The notes: a model not told the origin generated them from the sequence alone. Counted from the stretch's first letter, positions 35,542 through 44,998 are shown. The stretch: DNA of 64,000 nucleotides from Microbacterium sp. (GCA_003248655.1 QFPM01000006.1:69605-133604), one strand, 5' to 3'. Numbers and translations: made by a program.

Positions 35542-38326
35542 GAGATCACCTGCGTCGAGGGGTTCGAGGAAGAGACGGGCGCGAGGTCGAGCGTGGTCAC
35601 GCCCTGCCGGTGCGCGTCGGAGAGAACTTCGAGCGCCGGTCCGCCAGGGCGGGCCGAGGCGATGATGGTGAGGCTCGCCCCGGCATCCCGAAGGAGGGTC
35701 GCGGCCTGGTCGCGGTCTGCGCCGGCGAGCGCGTCGAGGCCGTCGATTGCGACGAGGGCCGTGCCGCCGGCGAGCGCGCGGCGAAGCTCGCGCAGGGGGT
35801 CGATCGCGCCGTCGAGGAGGGCCACGCCCACGTGCGCCCGCACCCACGCGCCGCGTCCGGGCAGCAGATGGCTCGCGACGCGCAGGCGGCCTTCGCTCGG
35901 GTCGATGCGTCCCGCCGCCATGAGGACGAACGCGCGTGCCGCGCGCGGGTCTGCGGCACTGACGACGAGGGTCTCGCCCGCTTCGACGCGGACGGATGCC
36001 CCCGCGAACAGCTCGACCTCGCCGACGCCGCGGCCACCGTCGACGCGCACCGCGACCTCGTCGGCGACGAGCGGTGAGCGGCAGTCGTGCTCGGGCCAGT
36101 CGCGCAGCGCGAGCTCGCGCTCGACGGCTTCGCCCTCGATGTCGAAGTGCGGCAGGATGCGGTCGAGCCACGCCGGCATCCACCAGGCCTTGTCGCCCAG
36201 GAGGGCCATGATCGCAGGGCCCAGCGTCATCCGCACGAGGAAGGCGTCGATCGCGATGCCCGCGGCAAGACCCAGGGCGATCGGTTTGATCGAGGTATCG
36301 CCTTCGGGGACGAACGCCGCGAAGACCGCGAACATGATGACAGCGGCGGCCGTGACGACGCGGGCGGATGCCGTGAAGCCACTGCGGACGGCCGCGACGG
36401 CGGTGTGCCGGTCGGCGCGGGCGCCGCGCGCACGGCGGGTGTGGACGAAGTCCTCGCGCATGCGCGAGACGAGGAAGACCTCGTAATCCATCGCGAGGCC
36501 GAAGAGGACTCCCATAAGGATGATCGGCATGAACGAGATGACCGGGCCCGTGCGTGTGACGTGCAGCGCGTCGGCGAGCCAGCCCCACTCGAACACGGCC
36601 GCGACGACGCCGAACGCCGCGACGATCGATAGCAGGTAGCCGAGCGTCGCCTTGAGCGGCACCCACACCGAGCGGAACACGATCATCAGCAGGATGAACG
36701 AGAGCCCGACGACGAACAGCCCGAAGGGCACGAGCGCCGCGCCCAGGCGGTCGGAGATGTCGATCGCGATCGCGGTGAAACCGGTGACCTTGAGGTCGAC
36801 GCCGTAGGTGTCGAGCCACTCGTCGTGGTGGGAGCGGAGCTCGCGCACGAGGTCGGCCGTCGCAGGGTCGTCGGGCGCCGTCTCGGGGATCACCTGGATG
36901 AGCCCCGTGTCGGCGGTCTCGTTCGGTGTCGAGAGGGCGACGCTCTCGACGCCGGGGATCTTCTCGACCTCATCCTTCAGGTCGGCCATGAGGCCCAGCG
37001 GGTCGGTCGAGGTGACGATCGTGCCGGTGAGGATGAGGGGGCCGTTGAAGCCCGGCCCGAAGTGCTCGGCCGTGAGGTCGTACGCCTGCCGCGCTTCGCT
37101 CGAATGCGGCTGCATGCCCGCGTTCGGGAGGGCCAGCTGCAGGCTCGCGGCGGGAATCGCCACGATGCCGAGAGAGGCGACCACGGCGATCGTCGTGACG
37201 ACCGGATGCCGCGTCACCAGCATGACCCAGCGGTTGGTCTTGGGTGCCGTCGTGGTGGCGGCGGCGCTCGCGCGCTTCCGCGTGCGCGGCCACCCCGCGA
37301 CGCGCCCCTTCGCGAACCCGAGGAGGGCGGGCGTGAGCGTGACAGCGACGAGCACCGCGACGGCGACGGCGGCGGCCGCCGCGACGCCCATCGTCGTGAG
37401 GAAGGGGATGCCGGCGAAGCTCAGCCCGATGAGGGCGATGAGCACCGTGACGCCCGCGAAGACGACCGCCGATCCGGCGGTGCCGGTCGCGCGCGCGGCG
37501 GACTCCTCGGGTGGGACACCCGCGCGCACCTGATCCTGATGTCGCGCGACGATGAAGAGGGCGTAGTCGATGCCGACCGCGAGGCCCAGCATGATCGCGA
37601 GCATCGGCGTCGTCGACGATACCGTCGCGAACGCGGTCGACGCGTAGATGAGCGCGACCGAGAGCGCGACCCCGATGAGGGCGCTCGCGAGGGGAACCAC
37701 GCGACGGCGAGCGAGCGGAACGTCACGATCAGGACGAACAGCGCGATGAGGACGCCAACGACCTCGACGAGCGACAGTGTCGGCAGCGACGTCGAGAACA
37801 GGTCGCCGCCGACGACCACCGTGGAGCCGCTCGGCAGCGCCTCGCCGAGCGTCTGGGAGAGGTCGGTCAGCGCCGTCTTCGTCGCCGCGGGAACCTTCGT
37901 GACCGTGCCCTCGAACTGCAGGCGGATGAGCGCGGCCTGCGCGTCATCGCTGACCATTCCGGTGACGGTGTCGGAGAACGGATCCGTGACCGCGAGGACG
38001 CCTTCGAGCTTCTCGAGGTCGGCGATGGCATCCTCGATCGAGGTCGTGTAGGGCTCGTCGTCGACGCTGTCGCCGGGCGCGGCGACGACGACGTACTGCG
38101 CGCTCGTGCCGCTTGCCTGCGGGAACGTGCGGTTCAGGAGCTCGATCCCCTCCTGTCCCTCCGTGCCGGGGATGGTGAACGCGTTGTCGAAACCCTTGAT
38201 GGCGCCCGTCGCGATGCCGAGGCCGACCGATCCGCCGACGATGCCGAGCACGAGCAGCCACGACACGAGCACGCGCCAGGGGTGGCGGTACGACCAGCGA
38301 CCCAGCGAGAAGAGGAGAGTGGACAC
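35538..38326 (-). pseudogene. MMPL/RND-type exporter fused to an ATPase-like domain, split by a frameshift
   Basis: The N-terminal part starts at GTG 38326 (GGAGCGCTC upstream) and reads as an MMPL exporter to VTFRSLAVA near 37705, then runs into nonsense that stops at 37421. The expected continuation PLASALIGVALSVAL is in another frame from 37700 to 35538. One missing base near 37700 explains this. Joined, the protein would be about 927 residues with two MMPL modules (GLAVGIDYALFIV and LFGLAMDYEVFLV). A C-terminal region of about 190 residues (IDGLDALAGADRDQAATLL resembles Walker B) looks like a degenerate ABC ATPase without Walker A. It could be a true mutation, a sequencing error, or two proteins made separately. 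Confidence 0.72.
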
Positions 38327-38358
38327 GAGCGCTCCGGAGGATGGAATCGGACGATTAC

Positions 38359-38391
38359 GATACGTCACTGTATCCGATACATAGATGTATC
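38359..38391. promoter_or_regulatory. Tandem palindromic operator between the MMPL and TetR genes
   Basis: GATAC-N6-GTATC (38359-38374) and a second GATAC-N6-GTATC (38376-38391) are separated by one base. This gives four regularly spaced half-sites in an AT-rich patch. TATCCT (38388-38393) is a possible -10 for the TetR gene, and minus-strand TACAGT (38367-38372) for the exporter. It is the likely binding site of the TetR protein encoded next to it. Confidence 0.72.
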
Positions 38392-38455
38392 CTAGAAGTG
38401 AAACCGGACGCAAGTCTGGGGACTGGATGTGAATCTTGGGACGAGAGGGTGAACG

Positions 38456-39097
38456 GTGAGCGAGGTGACGAGTCGACCCGCGACGCGCCGTCGCGACCAG
38501 ACGCGCGCGCGCCTTCTCGACGCCGCACACGAGGTCTTCGCCGAGGTCGGCATGGATGCCGCGTCGGTCGAGATGATCTGCGAGCGCGCCGGCTTCACGC
38601 GGGGCGCGTTCTACTCGAACTTCGAGTCGAAAGACGAGCTGTTCCTCGCGCTCGTGACGAGTCTGTCCGACGCGAAGCTCGACGCCGTCGCGAGCCGCGT
38701 GCAGTTGCTCTCGCCCGCGCATGTCGTCGACATCTCCGATCTGGTCGGTGAGCTCGACGCCCCGTTCGGTGAGCACATCGACCCGCACCTGCTGACGGAG
38801 ATTCGGTCGCAGGCGATGCGCGATCCGCGGCTGGCCGAGGCCTTCCTTCGGCTACAGCGTCAGGTCCTCGAGCGGATCGAGGGAATCTTGGACCACATCG
38901 TCGCAGCCTATGGACTGCAGTTGCGGGTGCCGATCTCAGAGGCCGCGAGGATCCTCTTCGACATCTCCAACGAGACCTGCACGACCGCCACTCTTCAGGG
39001 GCTGGCGGGCGAAGAGGTCACGCGTGCTCTTCGTGACCGCCTGGAAGCGATCGTCCCCGTTTTGGTCGCAGCACCGGGAACCGCGCACTTCCGCTGA
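38456..39097 (+). CDS. TetR/AcrR family regulator
   Basis: A 213-residue repressor type protein. The N-terminal HTH is RRDQTRARLLDAAHEVFAEV, then MDAASVEMICERAGFTRGAFYSNFESKDELF. The C-terminal ligand domain is all helical. GTG start behind AGAGGG. It is divergent from the MMPL-Pip operon across the GATAC operator, so it most likely controls both directions in response to an exported compound. Confidence 0.92.
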   Translation: MSEVTSRPATRRRDQTRARLLDAAHEVFAEVGMDAASVEMICERAGFTRGAFYSNFESKDELFLALVTSLSDAKLDAVASRVQLLSPAHVVDISDLVGELDAPFGEHIDPHLLTEIRSQAMRDPRLAEAFLRLQRQVLERIEGILDHIVAAYGLQLRVPISEAARILFDISNETCTTATLQGLAGEEVTRALRDRLEAIVPVLVAAPGTAHFR

Positions 39098-39106
39098 CCT
39101 CGCCGG

Positions 39107-40093
39107 TCAGAGCAACGCGTAGCAACGCTCGAGCCGGGCGAGCCACCACGCGCGCCGGTCGGGCGCGGCGTCGTGCCGGGCGAGGAGCCCGGCATCCGGC
39201 TCGACCCTGCCGATCGGCAGCGCGCCGGCGACGGGGCGCAGGGGGTTCAGCGCGACGTCCGCGGCGAACAGGGACGCCGTGCCGAGGCCACAGTCGTAGG
39301 GCAGGTCCGGCAGAGCCGCCGCCAGCGCGACGCCCATCGCGAGCCCGACGGAGGTGTCGAGGGCGCTCGAGACGACCGCCGGCATCCCGGCTTCGGCCAC
39401 GATCTCGAGCGCGCGCGCGACGCCGCCGAGCGGCTGGGCCTTCACGACCAGGATGTCGGCGGCGCCCGCGCGCGCGACGGCGAGCGGGTCGGACGCCTTC
39501 CGCACCGACTCGTCGGCGGCGATCGGGATGTCCCAGTCGGCGATCCGCTCGCGCAGCTGCGCCAGCGCGTCGATGCCCACGCACGGCTGCTCGATGTACT
39601 CGAGATCGAACTCGGCGAGCGCGTGCACGGCGTGCTCGGCTTCGTCGACGTTCCACGCGCCGTTCGCGTCGATGCGCACGCGACCCTCGGGTCCCATCAC
39701 GGCGCGCACGGCGCGCACCCGCGCGACATCCTCGGCGAGGGTCTGCCCCGGCTCGGCGACCTTGACCTTGGCCGTCCGGCATCCGTCGAATCGTTCGAGG
39801 ATGCCGGGGACGTCCGCCGCGGCGACCGCCGGCACGGTCGCGTTGACGGGCACCGCCGTGCGCTCCGGCGTGGGCTGCGCGCGCCAGCCGAAGTCGATCG
39901 CGGCGGCGAGCCAGGTCGCGGCCTCGGCGTCGTCGTACTCGAGGAACGGCGAGAACTCGGTCCAGCCCTCCGGGCCTTCGAGCAGGAGCGCCTCGCGGTG
40001 CTCGACGCCCCGAAACCGTGTGACGAGCGGGAGCGAGACCACGTGCGCGCCGGCGAGGAGATCGGCGAGCGGGGGCTGAGCGGCGTCGGTCAC
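39107..40093 (-). CDS. menC: o-Succinylbenzoate synthase
   Basis: Enolase-superfamily enzyme of menaquinone synthesis that dehydrates SHCHC to o-succinylbenzoate. The 328 residues show the catalytic lysine in TAKVKVAEPG, metal ligands in RIDANGAWN, EYIEQP and IAADES, and the second lysine in ILVVKAQPLGG. GTG start with CACAAT six bases upstream on the minus strand (40100-40105). It stands apart from the other men genes and is divergent from metH. A repeat B copy lies between them. Confidence 0.93.
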   Translation of the reverse strand: MTDAAQPPLADLLAGAHVVSLPLVTRFRGVEHREALLLEGPEGWTEFSPFLEYDDAEAATWLAAAIDFGWRAQPTPERTAVPVNATVPAVAAADVPGILERFDGCRTAKVKVAEPGQTLAEDVARVRAVRAVMGPEGRVRIDANGAWNVDEAEHAVHALAEFDLEYIEQPCVGIDALAQLRERIADWDIPIAADESVRKASDPLAVARAGAADILVVKAQPLGGVARALEIVAEAGMPAVVSSALDTSVGLAMGVALAAALPDLPYDCGLGTASLFAADVALNPLRPVAGALPIGRVEPDAGLLARHDAAPDRRAWWLARLERCYALL

Positions 40094-40119
40094 AGACCCA
40101 TTGTGCCCGCGACCGCGCT

Positions 40120-40196
40120 CAGTCGCATGGCCGCTGGGGCTGGAGTCACCTCACGTGCCCCGTGAGGCGGCCGCCGCGCCCGCGGCCATGCGACTG
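40120..40196. repeat. 77-bp palindromic repeat B, copy 1
   Basis: Bounded by CAGTCGCATGG and its complement CCATGCGACTG, with an inner CCTCACG/CGTGAGG hairpin. It fills the menC-metH intergenic region almost completely, ending 22 bp before metH. Same outer ends and same length as 50518-50594 and 50652-50728. Confidence 0.8.
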
Positions 40197-40218
40197 ACCG
40201 TCGTGGGAGAATCTCGCA

Positions 40219-43200
40219 GTGACCGTCACCGCCCGCGCCCCCCGTTTCGCCCTCGACATCGACGGCGTGCCGCGGACAGAGCGCGCGCAGGCGCTGCTGG
40301 ATGCCCTGGCATCCCGCGTCGTGATCGCCGACGGCGCGATGGGCACCATGCTGCAGCGTCACGACCTGTCCATCGAGACCGACTTCGCGGGGCTCGAGGG
40401 CTGCAACGAGATCCTCAATGTGACCCGGCCCGACGTCGTCGGCGAGATCCACGACGCGTATTTCGCGGTCGGCGTGGATGCCGTCGAGACCAACACCTTC
40501 GGCGCGAACTGGTCGAACCTCTCGGACTACGGCATCGACGACCGCATCACCGAGCTCGCCGAGGCTGGTGCCCGTATCGCGCGGGAGCGCGCCGAGGCCG
40601 CCGAGGCGACGGACGGACGGATGCGCTGGGTGCTGGGCTCGATGGGTCCCGGTACGAAGCTGCCGAGCCTCGGGCACACGACGTATGCGCACCTCAAGGA
40701 GACGTTCGCCCTGCAGGCCGAGGGCCTCATCGACGGGGGAGCGGACGCGTTCCTCGTCGAGACCTCGCAGGATTTGCTGCAGACCAAGGCGGCGATCAAC
40801 GGCTGCAAGCAGGCGGTCGTCAGCCGCGGCATCCGCCTGCCGATCTTCGTCGAGGTCACGGTCGAGACGACCGGCACGATGCTGATGGGCTCCGAGATCG
40901 GCGCGGCGCTGACGGCCCTCGAACCGCTCGGAGTGGATGCCATCGGCCTCAACTGCGCGACCGGTCCGGCCGAGATGAGCGAGCATCTGCGGCACCTGTC
41001 GAAGCACTCGCCGGTCACGATCGCGTGCATGCCGAATGCCGGGCTGCCGGTGCTCGGCGCCGACGGCGCGCACTATCCGCTGACTCCTGCCGAGCTGGCG
41101 ACCGCGCACGAGCAGTTCGTGCGCGAGTTCGGCCTCGGCCTCGTCGGCGGATGCTGCGGCACCACCCCCGAGCACCTCGCCGCCGTCGTCGAGCGACTCG
41201 GCGTCACTGAGAAACCACGTGCGCCCCGAGAAACCAACGCACCCGTGGTTTCTCAGGCGCGGAGTGGTTTCTCGCGGGCGGCGCTCGAGCCGGGCGTGGC
41301 ATCCCTGTACCAGCACGTGCCGTTCGCGCAGGATGCGTCCTACCTCGCGATCGGCGAACGGACCAACGCGAACGGGTCGAAGGCGTTTCGCGAGGCGATG
41401 CTCGAGGGGCGCTGGGACGACTGCGTCGAGATCGCGCGGAACCAGACGCGCGTCGGCGCGCATCTGCTCGACGTGTGCGTCGACTACGTCGGCCGCGACG
41501 GCGTCGCCGACATCCGCGAGGTCGTCTCGCGCTTCGCGAGCGCCTCGACGCTCCCGCTCGTGATCGACTCGACCGAGCCCGCCGTCATCGCCGCGGGGCT
41601 CGAGCTGATCGGCGGCCGCCCCGTCGTCAACTCCGTCAACTACGAGGACGGCGACGGCCCGGCATCCCGCTTCGGACGCATCATGCCGCTCGTCAAAGAG
41701 CACGGCACCGCCGTCATCGCCCTGACGATCGACGAGCAAGGACAGGCCCGCACGACCACCGACAAGGTGCGCATCGCGAGTCGGCTCGTCGACGAACTGG
41801 TGGATGCCTGGGGCATGCGTGTCTCGGACATCATCGTCGACTGCCTGACGTTCCCGATCGCGACGGGGCAGGAGGAGACCCGACGCGACGCGATCGAGAC
41901 GATCGAGGCTATCCGGCAGCTGACCGCGAAGTACCCGGGCATCAACACGACCCTCGGCGTCTCGAACGTGTCGTTCGGGCTCAACCCCGCGGCGCGCAGC
42001 GTGCTGAACTCGGTCTTCCTGCACGAGGCGACCGAGGCCGGGCTCACGAGCGGCATCATCGACGCCGCGAAGATCGTGCCGCTGGCATCCCTCGATGAGG
42101 CGCAGCGGAAGGTCGCGCTCGACCTCGTCTGGGACCGGCGCGAATGGGATGAGGGCGGCAACCTCAGCTACGACCCGCTCGCGACGATGCTCGACCTGTT
42201 CGCCGGCGTCGACACCGCGGCGCTGCGCGACCAGCGCGCCGCGGAACTTGCCGCACTGCCCGTCGGCGAGCGGCTCGAGCGGCGGATCATCGACGGCGAG
42301 CTGAAGGGCCTCGAGGCCGACCTCGACCTCGCGCGGGCAGGCGGCACCAGCCCCCTGGCGATCATCAACGACCACCTGCTCGAGGGCATGAAGGTCGTCG
42401 GCGAGCGGTTCGGATCGGGTCAGATGCAGCTGCCGTTCGTGCTGCAGTCGGCCGAGGTCATGAAGACCGCCGTGGCCCTCCTCGAACCGCACATGGAGCG
42501 CACCGACGAGGCCGGCAAGGGCACCATCGTGCTCGCGACGGTGCGCGGCGACGTGCACGACATCGGCAAGAACCTCGTCGACATCATCCTGACGAACAAC
42601 GGCTACACGGTCATCAATCTCGGCATCAAGCAGCCGATCGCCGACATCATCGCCGCCGCCGAGGAACACGACGCCGACGTCATCGGCATGTCGGGCCTGC
42701 TCGTGAAGTCGACCGTCGTCATGAAGGAGAACCTGCAGGAGCTCCAGTCGCGGGGGCTGGCCGCTCGCTGGCCCGTCATCCTCGGGGGCGCGGCGCTGAC
42801 CCGCGCGTACGTCGAGCAGGACCTCGCTGAGCTCTTCGACGGCGAGGTGCGCTACGCGAAGGATGCCTTCGAGGGCCTCGCGCTCATGGAGCCCCTCGTC
42901 CGCATCGCGCGCGGCGAGGCACCGGATGCCGTGGGGCTACCGGCGCTGAAGAAGCGCCTCCACGCGCCGGGGTCGCGGCTGACGCTGACGGAGCCTTCCG
43001 ACATGCCGGAGCGGTCGGACGTGGCATCCGATAATCCTGTTCCGGCGCCGCCGTTCTGGGGGACGCGCATCGTCCGCGGCATCGCGCTGGCCGACTACGC
43101 CGCGTTCCTCGACGAGCGCGCGACGTTCATGGGGCAGTGGGGGCTCAAGCCCGGGCGCGGCGCGGACGGGCTCTCGTACGAGCAGCTCGTCGAGACCGAG

Positions 43201-43908
43201 GGGCGGCCGCGGCTGCGGTACTGGCTCGACCGCATCCTCGCCGAGGGCATGCTGGATGCCTCGGTCGCCTACGGCTACTTCCCGGTCGTGTCGGAGGGCG
43301 ATGACATCGTGGTCCTGCACCACGGCACGAGTGGCGACGACCCGACGGGCGTCCTCGGCGTGCCGGGGCTGCTCGCGCCCGATGGAGGTTCGGGAGGGGG
43401 GCTCGGCACCGACCGGCTGCGCTTCCACTTCCCGCGCCAGCGTCGCGACCGGCACCTGAACCTCGCCGATTTCGTGCGCTCCCGGGCATCCGGTCAGGTG
43501 GACGTTCTGCCGGTGCAGCTGGTGACCGCGGGCGCCGCGATCGACGCAGTGACGGCGAAGCTGTTCGCCGAGAACCGCTACCGCGACTACTACGAGCTGA
43601 ACGGCCTCGTGATGCAGCTGACCGAGGCGCTCGCGGAGTTCTGGCACGCCCGCATCCGCGCCGAGCTCGGCTTCGCGGGCGAAGACCCGACCGACACCGA
43701 GGGCCTGTTCAAGCTCGAGTACCGCGGCGCGCGGTTCTCGCTCGGCTACCCCGCGTGCCCCGACATGGAGGATCGCCGCAAGGTGGTCGAGCTCCTCCGC
43801 CCCGAGCGGATGGGCGTCGAGCTGTCGGACGAGTTGCAGCTCCACCCCGAGCAGTCGACGGATGCCTTCGTCTTCCACCACCCCGAGGCCAAGTACTTCT
43901 CGGTGTGA
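40219..43908 (+). CDS. metH: Cobalamin-dependent methionine synthase
   Basis: Transfers the methyl group of methyltetrahydrofolate to homocysteine via B12. The 1229 residues contain the homocysteine domain (about 1-325; zinc ligands in GLNCATG and GGCCGTTP), the pterin domain (about 355-620), the cobalamin cap and B12 domain (DVHDIGKN with the haem-like axial His, about 777) and the activation domain (about 930-1229; GYPACPDME). The linker at about 330-354 is encoded by an in-frame copy of repeat A. GTG start with GAGAAT six bases upstream implies a leaderless mRNA, so there is no room for a B12 riboswitch. A long antisense frame is ignored. Confidence 0.96.
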   Translation: MTVTARAPRFALDIDGVPRTERAQALLDALASRVVIADGAMGTMLQRHDLSIETDFAGLEGCNEILNVTRPDVVGEIHDAYFAVGVDAVETNTFGANWSNLSDYGIDDRITELAEAGARIARERAEAAEATDGRMRWVLGSMGPGTKLPSLGHTTYAHLKETFALQAEGLIDGGADAFLVETSQDLLQTKAAINGCKQAVVSRGIRLPIFVEVTVETTGTMLMGSEIGAALTALEPLGVDAIGLNCATGPAEMSEHLRHLSKHSPVTIACMPNAGLPVLGADGAHYPLTPAELATAHEQFVREFGLGLVGGCCGTTPEHLAAVVERLGVTEKPRAPRETNAPVVSQARSGFSRAALEPGVASLYQHVPFAQDASYLAIGERTNANGSKAFREAMLEGRWDDCVEIARNQTRVGAHLLDVCVDYVGRDGVADIREVVSRFASASTLPLVIDSTEPAVIAAGLELIGGRPVVNSVNYEDGDGPASRFGRIMPLVKEHGTAVIALTIDEQGQARTTTDKVRIASRLVDELVDAWGMRVSDIIVDCLTFPIATGQEETRRDAIETIEAIRQLTAKYPGINTTLGVSNVSFGLNPAARSVLNSVFLHEATEAGLTSGIIDAAKIVPLASLDEAQRKVALDLVWDRREWDEGGNLSYDPLATMLDLFAGVDTAALRDQRAAELAALPVGERLERRIIDGELKGLEADLDLARAGGTSPLAIINDHLLEGMKVVGERFGSGQMQLPFVLQSAEVMKTAVALLEPHMERTDEAGKGTIVLATVRGDVHDIGKNLVDIILTNNGYTVINLGIKQPIADIIAAAEEHDADVIGMSGLLVKSTVVMKENLQELQSRGLAARWPVILGGAALTRAYVEQDLAELFDGEVRYAKDAFEGLALMEPLVRIARGEAPDAVGLPALKKRLHAPGSRLTLTEPSDMPERSDVASDNPVPAPPFWGTRIVRGIALADYAAFLDERATFMGQWGLKPGRGADGLSYEQLVETEGRPRLRYWLDRILAEGMLDASVAYGYFPVVSEGDDIVVLHHGTSGDDPTGVLGVPGLLAPDGGSGGGLGTDRLRFHFPRQRRDRHLNLADFVRSRASGQVDVLPVQLVTAGAAIDAVTAKLFAENRYRDYYELNGLVMQLTEALAEFWHARIRAELGFAGEDPTDTEGLFKLEYRGARFSLGYPACPDMEDRRKVVELLRPERMGVELSDELQLHPEQSTDAFVFHHPEAKYFSV
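41205..41280. repeat. Palindromic repeat A, copy 3, inside metH
   Basis: GAGAAACCAC, CGAGAAACCA, GTGGTTTCTCAGG and AGTGGTTTCTCG in the same order as the intergenic copy 2. It is read in frame as the linker between the homocysteine and pterin domains (EKPRAPRETNAPVVSQARSG), without disturbing either fold. Confidence 0.85.
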
Positions 43909-43940
43909 GGCCCCCGGCATCCGCTGAACCGCGTCGCGCC

Positions 43941-44026
43941 GACGCAACTGCAAGGCTTCGGCGGCGACACGCCGCGGGTGGCGCCGCCAGCGCGGCGTGT
44001 CGCGAGGCATCCCTTGCACTTCGGTC
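43941..44026. repeat. Palindrome C
   Basis: Inverted arms of up to 36 bases: TGCAAGG...CGACACGCCGCG (43949-43976) and CGCGGCGTGTCGCG...CCTTGCA (43991-44018), with weaker pairing outside. It lies just after metH. Only one copy is visible here. It could act as a bidirectional terminator, but lacks a T-run. Confidence 0.65.
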
Positions 44027-44118
44027 CACCGGCCGGGCCGGGCGAGTGCGCAGGCAGCGTAGGCCGCGACGGCCACCGTTCCGGCGACGGCGATCGCGAG
44101 CGGTGCACGAGATGTCAT
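44026..44118 (-). pseudogene. Truncated start of a small membrane protein
   Basis: ATG 44118 overlaps the GNAT stop (ATGA), as real operon genes here do. The first 31 residues contain a clear membrane helix (LAIAVAGTVAVAAYAACALA). Coding character ends at Trp31, exactly where palindrome C begins (44026). Beyond this the frame runs through the palindrome and antisense to metH until 42937. Probably the remnant of a gene cut by the palindrome; a short functional peptide is possible. Confidence 0.35.
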
Positions 44119-44543
44119 GGCGCGAGTGTGTCGCGCGAAGCTGAACGTGCCATCCACGTGAACTCGTCGCTCAGCTCGGTGAACCCGAAGGGACGGTAGA
44201 CCTCTTGCGCGTCGGCGGTCGCGAGCAGGATGCGCTTCAGCCCGAGCGGCTCGAGGTCGTCGATGACGCCCGAGATGAGTGTCTTGCCGATTCCCCGGCC
44301 CCGCGCAGCCTCGTCGACGAACACGTCGCACAGCCACGCGAAGAATGCGCCGTCGGTGACGACCCGCGCGTACGCGAGCTGTGCGCCCGTGTCCTCGTCG
44401 TACACGCCGTAGGTGCGCGAGTTCGCCATCGCCGCGTCATGCTTCGCGCGCGAGCGACCTTTGGCCCAGTAGGCCTCTTCGCTGAGCCAGCGATAGACGA
44501 GATCGGCGTCGATACGATCGGCGTCGGCCGAGAACACGGGCAT
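44115..44543 (-). CDS. GNAT family N-acetyltransferase
   Basis: A 142-residue GNAT. The acetyl-CoA-binding motif A is VDEAARGRGIGKTLIS, and the C-terminal RPFGF motif is present. The N-terminal DADLVYRWLSEEAYWAKGRS is common in uncharacterised actinobacterial acetyltransferases. Acceptor unknown. It starts 4 bp after the zinc-ribbon gene and is probably co-transcribed with it. Confidence 0.87.
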   Translation of the reverse strand: MPVFSADADRIDADLVYRWLSEEAYWAKGRSRAKHDAAMANSRTYGVYDEDTGAQLAYARVVTDGAFFAWLCDVFVDEAARGRGIGKTLISGVIDDLEPLGLKRILLATADAQEVYRPFGFTELSDEFTWMARSASRDTLAP

Positions 44544-44547
44544 CGCG

Positions 44548-44964
44548 TTACGCGACCTGCTGCCCGCACATGCCGCAGACGCCCGTCGCCGGCACGACGA
44601 CGAAGCAGTCCGGGCAGAGGATGTCGGGGCGCTCGGGGATGATCGGGGCGGCGGCCTTGCGCGGGGCCGCCGCGCGCGGTGCGCGGCGGGCGCGTTCGGC
44701 CATCGACGGCGCGGGGGCGAGCTTCGGGGTCGGCTTGTGGTCGGCGCAGTAGTACCGCACGAACCCGGCGGGGTTCGTGGGATGCCGGTGCTTCACGACC
44801 CACAGCGCTTCGCGCGGCCACGGCTCGCTGTCGGGCCCGCAGCCCGAGCAGCGGGTCGGCTCGCCCGGCACGGCCTCGGCGGCAGCCACCGGCAGCTCGA
44901 AGGGGAGGGCGTCGCGCCAGTCCGAGGAGTTCCTGATCTGCACGATGCGCCTTCCCGGCGGCAT
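44548..44964 (-). CDS. Zinc-ribbon protein of unknown function
   Basis: A 138-residue protein. The N-terminal half has CSGCG and HPTNPAGFVRYYCADH, the C-terminal end CPDC...CGMCGQ; together they look like two zinc sites joined by an Ala/Pro/Arg linker (about 75-105). No catalytic motif is recognised. It lies 34 bp downstream of the ECF transporter gene and just before the GNAT gene. Confidence 0.75.
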   Translation of the reverse strand: MPPGRRIVQIRNSSDWRDALPFELPVAAAEAVPGEPTRCSGCGPDSEPWPREALWVVKHRHPTNPAGFVRYYCADHKPTPKLAPAPSMAERARRAPRAAAPRKAAAPIIPERPDILCPDCFVVVPATGVCGMCGQQVA

Positions 44965-44998
44965 CCCGCTCGGGTGGGATACGCCGTCTTCCAGTGTG

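Noticed and set aside
37421..37705. Programmed -1 frameshift in the MMPL gene
   Set aside because: No X-XXY-YYZ slippery heptamer or obvious downstream pseudoknot is seen at the junction. A simple one-base loss explains the data.
40094..40218. Possible cobalamin riboswitch before metH
   Set aside because: The 125-bp gap is taken up by repeat B and the promoter. GAGAAT six bases before GTG leaves no leader, and no B12-box is visible.
40090..42669. An 859-codon minus-strand open frame opposite metH
   Set aside because: It mirrors the metH codons, has no recognisable motif and runs through repeat B. Stop codons are rare in 70% GC antisense frames.
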